DNA of 47,601 nt, taken from Hyphomicrobiales bacterium (lineage in GTDB: Bacteria > Pseudomonadota > Alphaproteobacteria > Rhizobiales > Rhizobiaceae). How positions within the stretch are numbered: position 1 is the first letter of the stretch; every line of letters begins with the position of its first letter. The DNA lies in the NCBI GenBank assembly GCA_900470805.1, contig UCCA01000045.1, forward strand, positions 116,149 to 163,749. The letters are read 5' to 3'. This document shows positions 42,189-47,601 of this stretch, one piece after another. The position numbers and the translations under genes are program-made. The notes under the pieces were generated by a model. The model did no database searches and was not told the origin of the DNA. It saw nothing but the letters and a program-made list of their open reading frames with translations.

Positions 42189-43068
42189 GGACGGTCTCCC
42201 GATACGTCTGGAGTCTCTTGCCATAAGCTTGGCTGACCCGGTCGAACATGATGGCGATGCCTACAATGGCGAGGCCGTTGAAAATTCCCAATGTGAAGTA
42301 CTGATTTGCGATGGCCTTCAGCACCGGCTGGCCCAGACCTTGGACACCGATCATCGATGCGATCACCACCATCGCGAGGGCCATCATGATGGTCTGGTTG
42401 ATGCCGGCCATGATGGTTGGCAGAGCAAGGGGCAATTGGACCTTGAACAGTTTCTGCGACTTGTCCGTGCCGAAAGCGTCGGCCGCTTCAAGGACGTCCT
42501 TGTCGACAAGCCTGATGCCCAAGTCCGTCAGCCGGATCATCGGGGGGATCGCGTAGATAACCACCGCGATCAGTCCTGGGACGCGACCGATCCCCAGCAG
42601 CATGACCACTGGAATGAGGTAAACGAAACTGGGCATCGTCTGCATGACGTCCAAGACGGGACTGACGATTCGCTGGACCCTGTCCGAGCGCGACATGAGG
42701 ATGCCGATCGGGAGGCCGATGGCTATCGAGAGCACCGTACAGACAAAGATCATCGATATGGTTCGCATCGTGTCCTGCCACATGTCGAAGTAGCCGATGA
42801 TCATCAGTGTTAGCAGACAGCCGAGGACAATCTTGATGCTTCGGCTGGCGAACCACGCCATGACGAGGATGAGCAGTGTGATGATGGGCCATGGGGTCAA
42901 CGTCATGAACCGCTCGGCGCCGATCAAGAAAGACTGCAGTGGCTTGAAGAGATTTTCGATCGACTCGCCGTAGGCGCGCGTGAAGAAGCGGAAGTTTTCA
43001 TCGATCGTCTGCTTCAGAACTCGCAAGGAGTCGTCGTTCATATGCGGAAAATTGTAAAACCAGTCCAT
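42181..43068 (-). CDS. proW: betaine/proline ABC transporter permease (ProW-like), 295 aa
   Basis: Inner-membrane permease. A soluble N-terminus of about 60 residues is followed by about six helices. The ProW-type stretch VMQTMPSFVYLIPVVMLLGIG and the EAA-type loop DLGIRLVDKDVLEAADAFGTDKSQKLFKVQLPLALPT are clear. Together with ProV and ProX it forms the transporter. First gene of the five-gene minus-strand operon (ProW, ProV, DUF3422, Ldh2, racemase). ATG 43068 follows AAGGGG. Confidence 0.93.
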   Translation of the reverse strand: MDWFYNFPHMNDDSLRVLKQTIDENFRFFTRAYGESIENLFKPLQSFLIGAERFMTLTPWPIITLLILVMAWFASRSIKIVLGCLLTLMIIGYFDMWQDTMRTISMIFVCTVLSIAIGLPIGILMSRSDRVQRIVSPVLDVMQTMPSFVYLIPVVMLLGIGRVPGLIAVVIYAIPPMIRLTDLGIRLVDKDVLEAADAFGTDKSQKLFKVQLPLALPTIMAGINQTIMMALAMVVIASMIGVQGLGQPVLKAIANQYFTLGIFNGLAIVGIAIMFDRVSQAYGKRLQTYRETVHG

Positions 43069-43317
43069 TCGGATCCCCTTTTCATGGAAGAAGCCGGTGC
43101 CAAGTCTTTTTGATTTTGTTCTAGCGTGGCGCTAGGCGCCTCGGCTTATGCGGCCAGCGAACTGGCAGATGTCAGTTCAATCGAACGTCCGAGTTCTCGG
43201 ACGTCGTGAGGCGCCGCTCTGCGTTCGCAAACGTCGTTGCCGGTCTGAACCCCATCATCTTGTTCCCTTTTTTGTTGTGGTGTTTGATATCCGGCCGGAG
43301 AAACTCCAACCGTTATG
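43069..43317. promoter_or_regulatory. region upstream of the proW operon with a palindrome
   Basis: A perfect palindrome CTAGCG-TGG-CGCTAG (43121-43135) lies 53 bp before the ProW start. It has no T-run in the minus-strand direction, so it is more likely an operator than a terminator. The 24-bp TetR element is absent. Whether this operon has its own promoter or reads from tetR-proC is open. Confidence 0.35.
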
Positions 43318-44112
43318 CTAATTTTGCCTGCCCATCGCGAGCGTGCGCTCAAGCGCGGCATTCAGGCCTCCAGAGACTGCCGCAAACAGACCGCGATCCA
43401 TCATGGCATTGAGCCCAGCGGCCGTAGCGCCGCGATATTCGAGAAAGGCGTCGACGGTCTTCTGCGGATGTTCCGGTCGCGCCTGCAATAGGCCACCCGC
43501 GCCGATCAGCAGGCCGCTGATTGCGCGAAGCGATATCTCCTCGCTAATGCCATGGGAGCGTGCGTCTTTGAGCATCGCCAAAGCGAGCAGGGCGGGGTAG
43601 GCCGGGCCTGTTCCGGTAAGACCGGTAAGGTAATCGACCTGCGCTTCGCTCGCCACTTCGTCCTGTGTGCCGCAAGCTTCGAAAATTTTTCGGACAAGCG
43701 TCTTGTCGGGTTCGGTAAGTTCGGGCGAGGCGTGCCAAGGCGTGTAGGAAAGCGATATGTCGGCCGCCGCGTTGGGAAGAGCCCTTACCACGCGCGCCGT
43801 GCCATGCCGGCGACAGAGAGAGTCCGCGGATACTCCGGCCATGACTGAGATCAGAAGCTTTCCGCGGACGTCGATCGCGACTGACGGCCAGTCCTCGGGT
43901 CTGACCGACAATATTACGACGTCGGAACTGTCTGCGAGTTCCTGATTGTCGCGAGTCCAAAGCGCTGAGCCATGGAGGTCCGGGTGACGGCTTCGAAAGG
44001 ACAGGATCAACTGCTGTTCCGAAAGCACTCCCGCGCGGACGAGTGATCCGGCGATTGCTCCGCCGAGCCACCCGGCGCCGCCAACAATCCCTATCTTTAT
44101 CGAACCGCTCAT
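43318..44112 (-). CDS. proC: pyrroline-5-carboxylate reductase family protein, 264 aa
   Basis: ProC-like NAD(P)H-dependent reductase: Rossmann fold GIVGGAGWLGGAIAGSLVRA at the N-terminus, the conserved VVRALPNAAADI, and GLTGTGPAYPALLALA for the dimerisation domain. In a catabolic locus it may reduce a pyrroline from the proline-betaine route or act on a related imine; biosynthetic use cannot be excluded. The start is ATG 44112 (AGGATCTTTG upstream), eight bases after the TetR stop, so tetR and proC form one transcript. Confidence 0.85.
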   Translation of the reverse strand: MSGSIKIGIVGGAGWLGGAIAGSLVRAGVLSEQQLILSFRSRHPDLHGSALWTRDNQELADSSDVVILSVRPEDWPSVAIDVRGKLLISVMAGVSADSLCRRHGTARVVRALPNAAADISLSYTPWHASPELTEPDKTLVRKIFEACGTQDEVASEAQVDYLTGLTGTGPAYPALLALAMLKDARSHGISEEISLRAISGLLIGAGGLLQARPEHPQKTVDAFLEYRGATAAGLNAMMDRGLFAAVSGGLNAALERTLAMGRQN

Positions 44113-44120
44113 CAAAGATC

Positions 44121-44750
44121 CTAGTCTGGCTTGTGGCCGTGACGTGCGAAGAAGCGGTCAAGTTCCCGTTGCTGTGGAACTTGACCCGTGTAAATCGCGA
44201 TGTATTCCGGAATGCGTTTCATTCTGACTGCGATGTCCTCTTGGGACTGCATGGAGATGTACCCGATCTGGACAAGGTACGTTGTTCGCGCACGAACGTC
44301 TGCCGGGACGGCCTCCAGGCCGAACCTCATGAACATTTTCGAGATGGCCTCGACACGAGTCCGATCCGCCTCTTGCACTTCCTTCAAGATATCCTCTGAC
44401 TGAAGAGCCCAGCTGCGGATTGCAAACTCAAATTGGGAATCAAACAGTTCTTTGTTCAGCCAGCAGTCGAATACGTTCAGCATCGCTTCGGCGAGCGACT
44501 CGGCATAGGCTTCGGACTGCCTGACGAGATTGCCGGTATTCCGATCTCTCCACTTTTGAACAAGCGCCTCAAGCAGTTCTTCGCGATCCTTGAAAAACCA
44601 GTAGAAGCTCGTTCGCGACAACTTCAATTTCTTCGCCAACGGCAGGATCTTTACCGAGTCGACGCCGGAATCGATCAGTGAGGTGTAGGCGGCTTCAAGC
44701 CACCCCTCCTGAGATCCACGCCAGCCGCTGTCGTTCAAACTCTGGTCCAT
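44121..44750 (-). CDS. TetR-family regulator of the stachydrine locus, 209 aa
   Basis: Small DNA-binding repressor: N-terminal helix-turn-helix (WLEAAYTSLIDSGVDSVKIL, PLAKKLKLSRTSFYWFFKDREELLEAL) and an all-helical ligand domain. Start ATG 44750 follows TTAGGAGATTGG; the track-like TTG two codons earlier is not needed. It is divergent from stcD and shares the operator elements at 44784-44807 and 44836-44859. Likely represses its own operon (tetR-proC), stcD and proX, and is released by a betaine-derived ligand (inference). Confidence 0.92.
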   Translation of the reverse strand: MDQSLNDSGWRGSQEGWLEAAYTSLIDSGVDSVKILPLAKKLKLSRTSFYWFFKDREELLEALVQKWRDRNTGNLVRQSEAYAESLAEAMLNVFDCWLNKELFDSQFEFAIRSWALQSEDILKEVQEADRTRVEAISKMFMRFGLEAVPADVRARTTYLVQIGYISMQSQEDIAVRMKRIPEYIAIYTGQVPQQRELDRFFARHGHKPD

Positions 44751-44783
44751 GACCAATCTCCTAACAAATTGCGAATGCCCTTA

Positions 44784-44859
44784 CAAGGGAAATGTACATA
44801 TGTGTCGAATGTAAAGACGAACATGTTTTCACCATTGACACCTATGTACATTTCCGCTT
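44784..44859. promoter_or_regulatory. tetR/stcD divergent promoters with two TetR operator elements
   Basis: On the plus strand TTGACA (44835-44840), a 17-nt spacer with the core TATGTACATTTCC and a weak -10-like hexamer (TTAGCG) form the stcD promoter. On the minus strand TCGACA, a 17-nt spacer with the same core and TGTAAG form the tetR promoter; the element spans 44784-44807. Both match the proX element at 35988. A repressor bound here would block RNA polymerase at both promoters. Confidence 0.7.
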
Positions 44860-44895
44860 AGCGTCTGCCAATATTTCTAATCCGGAGCACGACGC

Positions 44896-46932
44896 ATGTC
44901 GAACGATCCTCTTCTTCAGCCATACAAATTGAAGCATCTCACGCTGCGTAACCGCATCATGGTGACGTCGCACGAGCCGGCCTATCCGGAAGACGGTCTC
45001 CCGAAGGAACGATATCGTGCCTATACGGTCGAGAGAGCCAAGGGCGGCGTGGCGCTGACAATGACAGCCGGTTCCGCAGCCGTCTCGAAAGACAGCCCTC
45101 CCGTGTTCAACAACCTGCTTGCATATAAAGATGAGATCGTTCCTTGGATCCGGGAAATGACAGACGCAGTCCACGAAGAGGGCGCGGCGATCATGATCCA
45201 ACTCACGCACCTCGGGCGTCGCACCCGCTGGGACAAGGGCGATTGGCTGCCGGTGGTCGCTCCCTCGCACCACCGCGAAGCGTCGCACCGCGCCTTTCCG
45301 AAGAAGATCGAAGACTGGGATATCGAGCGCATCATCAAGGACTTCGCCGACGCTGCGGAGCGGATGAAGGCCGGCGGAATGGACGGCGTCGAACTTGAGG
45401 CCTATGGCCACCTTATCGACCAATTTGCCTCCCCACTGACCAACGAGCTAGACGGCCCTTATGGCGGCTCGCTCGAGAACCGCATGCGGTTCTGTCTCGA
45501 TGTCTTCAAGGCCATGCGTGAGAGAGTTGGCGATGATTTCATTCTCGGCGTCCGCTACACTGCCGACGAAGGGCTGCCGGGCGGCACCGGCAAGGAAGAC
45601 GGGATCGAGATCTCGAAGCGCCTACGTGACAGCGGTCTTATCGACTATCTCAACATCATTCGCGGCCATATCGACACCGATCCCGGCCTCACCGACGTAA
45701 TTCCGATCCAAGGCATGGCGAACTCGCCGCATCTGGATTTTGCCGGCGAAATTCGAGCGGCCACCAATTTTCCGACGTTTCATGCCGCAAAAATCCCGGA
45801 CGTCGCGACGGCGCGTCATGCGATCGCAACCGGAAAGGTTGACATGGTCGGCATGACACGTGCGCACATGACCGACCCGCATATCGTTCGCAAGATCATA
45901 GAGAAGCGCGAGGACGATATCCGCCCCTGCGTCGGCGCGAACTACTGTCTTGATAGAATCTACCAGGGTGGCATGGCGTTCTGTATCCATAACGCCGCCA
46001 CCGGCCGCGAACAGACAATGCCGCATGTGGTTCAGAAAGCAGACGTGCGTAAGAAGGTCGTTATCGTCGGCGCAGGTCCCGCGGGGCTCGAAGCTGCACG
46101 CGTCGCGGCCGAGCGTGGCCATGACGTCGTCGTTTTCGAAGCTGCCAATAATGCAGGTGGCCAGATCCGGCTGACCGCACAAAGCGAACGGCGCCGGGAG
46201 ATGATCAGTATCATCGATTGGCGCTTGACCCAATGCCAGAAGCTCGGCGTTACTTTCCACTTCAATACATGGGCTGAAGCCGAGACGATAACGGAAGAAA
46301 AGCCCGACGTCGTGATCATTGCAACCGGCGGCCTGCCTCACACCGATGTCCTGACAAAGGGCAACGAGCTTGTGGTCTCGTCGTGGGACATCATCTCGGG
46401 CGACGTCAAGCCCGGCTCGAACGTTCTCGTGTTCGACGATGCCGGCGATCACGCCGGTCTCCAGGCTGCGGAATTTCTTGCCAAGTCTGGCGCCAAGGTC
46501 GAAATCATGACACCGGATCGCTCCTTCGCGCCGGAGGTCATGGCAATGAACCTTGTGCCCTACATGCGGTCACTCCAGAAGCTCGACGTTACATTTACCG
46601 TCACCTTCCGGCTCGAGGCCGTCGAGAAAAGCGGCAACCAGATCGTCGCCAAGGTCGGCAGTGATTATGGGGGCGTGGAAAAGGAACGGGTTGTTGATCA
46701 GATCGTCGTCAACCATGGAACAATTCCGCTCGATGAACTGTACTTCGAATTGAAGCCGCATTCCCGAAACCTCGGTGAAACCTCCTACGAACAGCTTCTT
46801 TCGGGGCAGCCACAGTCGGTCGCGCGCAACCCGGAAGGTCGGTTTCAGCTCTTCCGTATCGGCGACGCCGTCGCCGCCCGAAACACGCATGCGGCGATCT
46901 ACGACGGGCTCAGGATTGCCAAGGACATCTGA
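44896..46932 (+). CDS. stcD: N-methylproline demethylase StcD, 678 aa
   Basis: Flavoprotein of the trimethylamine-dehydrogenase/2,4-dienoyl-CoA reductase family; from memory it has the same length as Sinorhizobium StcD and matches it closely throughout. Residues 1-340 are an FMN TIM barrel (HLTLRNRIMVTSHEPAYPED near the start). Fe-S ligands are C345, C351 and C363, but the position of the usual second Cys is A348 (CVGANYC). Residues from 385 have the dinucleotide motif VGAGPAG (391-397) and a second NAD/FAD-like fold. It removes the last methyl group from N-methylproline in stachydrine catabolism, probably passing electrons to an ETF. ATG 44896 follows CGGAG. Confidence 0.93.
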   Translation: MSNDPLLQPYKLKHLTLRNRIMVTSHEPAYPEDGLPKERYRAYTVERAKGGVALTMTAGSAAVSKDSPPVFNNLLAYKDEIVPWIREMTDAVHEEGAAIMIQLTHLGRRTRWDKGDWLPVVAPSHHREASHRAFPKKIEDWDIERIIKDFADAAERMKAGGMDGVELEAYGHLIDQFASPLTNELDGPYGGSLENRMRFCLDVFKAMRERVGDDFILGVRYTADEGLPGGTGKEDGIEISKRLRDSGLIDYLNIIRGHIDTDPGLTDVIPIQGMANSPHLDFAGEIRAATNFPTFHAAKIPDVATARHAIATGKVDMVGMTRAHMTDPHIVRKIIEKREDDIRPCVGANYCLDRIYQGGMAFCIHNAATGREQTMPHVVQKADVRKKVVIVGAGPAGLEAARVAAERGHDVVVFEAANNAGGQIRLTAQSERRREMISIIDWRLTQCQKLGVTFHFNTWAEAETITEEKPDVVIIATGGLPHTDVLTKGNELVVSSWDIISGDVKPGSNVLVFDDAGDHAGLQAAEFLAKSGAKVEIMTPDRSFAPEVMAMNLVPYMRSLQKLDVTFTVTFRLEAVEKSGNQIVAKVGSDYGGVEKERVVDQIVVNHGTIPLDELYFELKPHSRNLGETSYEQLLSGQPQSVARNPEGRFQLFRIGDAVAARNTHAAIYDGLRIAKDI

Positions 46933-46948
46933 GCGGGAGGGTACGGCG

Positions 46949-47551
46949 ATGGCGCGGCGAGCGGATGGACTTCAGGACTTCATCGATGCGGCTTTCGTGG
47001 CGTTCGACCAGCACGTCCGCGACATCGAGGGCAGGAGGTCCATTTCCCAAATCTTTGGGCTGCTTGAGGGGCTAGGCGAGCAACGTGAAGGAGGTGGGAG
47101 CAGACTCCCAGTGTGCGACCACCTCCCCGATGCTCTTTCAGTCCTGACGGGCACGAGCAGCCTACAGCGACTGCTGGCAGGGTTCCAAGCGATCGAACCA
47201 CGGATCGTGTGGCGCCGTCGGGAGGACAACACTGGCACGGCGAGTGAAAACTATGTCGATGGGCATGCCAACGGGATGATTGTGGGCCCCGGCGGTATCG
47301 AAGTTCGCTCCGACGTGTGGCTGGGCGTTACACTCATGTCTCCGCAGGTACGATACCCGAACCACACGCATGCTCCCGAAGAAACATATCTCGTAATGTC
47401 GGATGGAGAGTTCCAACATGGAGAGTCTTCATGGTTCGCCCCCGGCGTCGGTGGAACCTTCTATAATCCGCCTGCCATCCGCCACGCGATGAGGTCGCTT
47501 GAGAAGCCGCTCTTTGCTTTCTGGGCTCTCCGCCCTGAACGACAGAACTAA
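46949..47551 (+). CDS. cupin of the DMSP lyase (DddQ/DddL) type, 200 aa
   Basis: A C-terminal cupin with H139, H141, E145 and Y147 in YPNHTHAPEETYLVMSDGEF and H179 in YNPPAIRHAMRS, the arrangement of metal ligands and catalytic Tyr of DMSP lyases of the DddQ/DddL/DddW group. A helical N-terminal domain (1-85) as in those lyases is present. It lies 16 bp behind stcD (GGGAGG ribosome site) and before an EtfB-like gene, so it belongs to the stachydrine operon. Its true substrate is unknown: DMSP and betaines are similar zwitterions, so an elimination of a quaternary amine or another betaine step is possible. Confidence 0.82.
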   Translation: MARRADGLQDFIDAAFVAFDQHVRDIEGRRSISQIFGLLEGLGEQREGGGSRLPVCDHLPDALSVLTGTSSLQRLLAGFQAIEPRIVWRRREDNTGTASENYVDGHANGMIVGPGGIEVRSDVWLGVTLMSPQVRYPNHTHAPEETYLVMSDGEFQHGESSWFAPGVGGTFYNPPAIRHAMRSLEKPLFAFWALRPERQN

Positions 47552-47581
47552 CTTGAACCGACAACAACAGGTGCAACGATT

Positions 47582-47601
47582 ATGAAGATTCTCGTCCCCG
47601 T
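47582..47601 (+). CDS. start of an electron-transfer flavoprotein beta-subunit-like gene (partial)
   Basis: Only the first six codons, MKILVP and the beginning of a seventh, are in the window. This is the usual N-terminus of EtfB/FixA proteins, and an electron-transfer flavoprotein is the expected electron acceptor of StcD, so the call fits its position 30 bp after the cupin in the same direction. An AGGTG site precedes it. Too short for certainty. Confidence 0.5.

Noticed and set aside
43080..43110. sigma-54-like TTGGCAC before proW on the minus strand
   Set aside because: The -12 GC at the required distance is missing (TT instead).
1..47601. CRISPR arrays, insertion sequences, integrases and attachment sites
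   Set aside because: No regularly spaced repeats, transposase or integrase motifs, or terminal inverted repeats were seen.

Overview
The window looks like an accessory or chromid-type segment from a Rhizobiaceae alphaproteobacterium (Rhizobium/Sinorhizobium/Agrobacterium-like). The evidence is its GC-rich coding, clear AGGAG-type ribosome sites, many Rhizobiales-restricted small exported proteins (DUF992, GCG_CRPN-type tails), a y4hA-like ChaA antiporter and a stachydrine (proline betaine) locus whose StcD closely matches the Sinorhizobium protein as I remember it. I see no rRNA, tRNA, CRISPR array, transposase or replication origin.

Layout. (1) 0.1-6.4 kb: single genes for redox and detoxification (two glutathione S-transferases including a clear YghU, an aldo/keto reductase, a RibD-C reductase, a luciferase-like flavin oxidoreductase), separated by small hypotheticals and two good terminators. 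(2) 6.5-15.7 kb: a sugar or sugar-acid catabolic locus. It holds an IlvD/EDD-type aldonate dehydratase and an AraC regulator on the minus strand, then divergently a CUT1 ABC transporter (binding protein, two permeases, ATPase) and an unusual Gfo/Idh/MocA plus aldo/keto reductase fusion. (3) 15.8-23.1 kb: small secreted or membrane proteins (DUF2147, DUF6790-like, MliC, cysteine/tryptophan-rich tails, a frameshifted DUF992 gene, a Tat-type exported protein, a secreted lipase-family hydrolase, DUF4239). (4) 23.1-25.9 kb: FAD monooxygenase and Ca2+/H+ antiporter. (5) 26.1-32.7 kb: a probable thiol/peroxide-stress module with an Ohr/OsmC peroxidase, an OmpR-type two-component system, a Tat-exported epoxide-hydrolase-like protein and a DipZ-like CcdA-thioredoxin fusion. 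The Ohr gene and the hydrolase/DipZ pair share 10-bp-spaced direct repeats that may be the response-regulator box. (6) 32.8-35.8 kb: an SDR-VOC-SDR operon divergent from a LysR regulator. (7) 35.9-47.6 kb: stachydrine/betaine uptake and catabolism: ProX, ProW, ProV, a DUF3422 protein, a proline-racemase-family enzyme, an Ldh2-type imino-acid reductase, a ProC-like reductase, a TetR regulator, StcD, a DMSP-lyase-like cupin and the first codons of an EtfB-like gene.

How they work together. In region 7 a 24-bp element is repeated in front of proX, tetR-proC and stcD, each time directly downstream of or overlapping a TTGACA/TCGACA -35 hexamer with a 17-nt spacer, so the TetR protein probably represses all three promoters and its own gene. 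Imported proline betaine would be demethylated outside this window to N-methylproline, demethylated again by StcD with electrons passed to an electron-transfer flavoprotein, and the proline or hydroxyproline products handled by the racemase-family, Ldh2 and ProC-like enzymes. The role of the DMSP-lyase-like cupin here is unexplained and is the most interesting functional question in the window.
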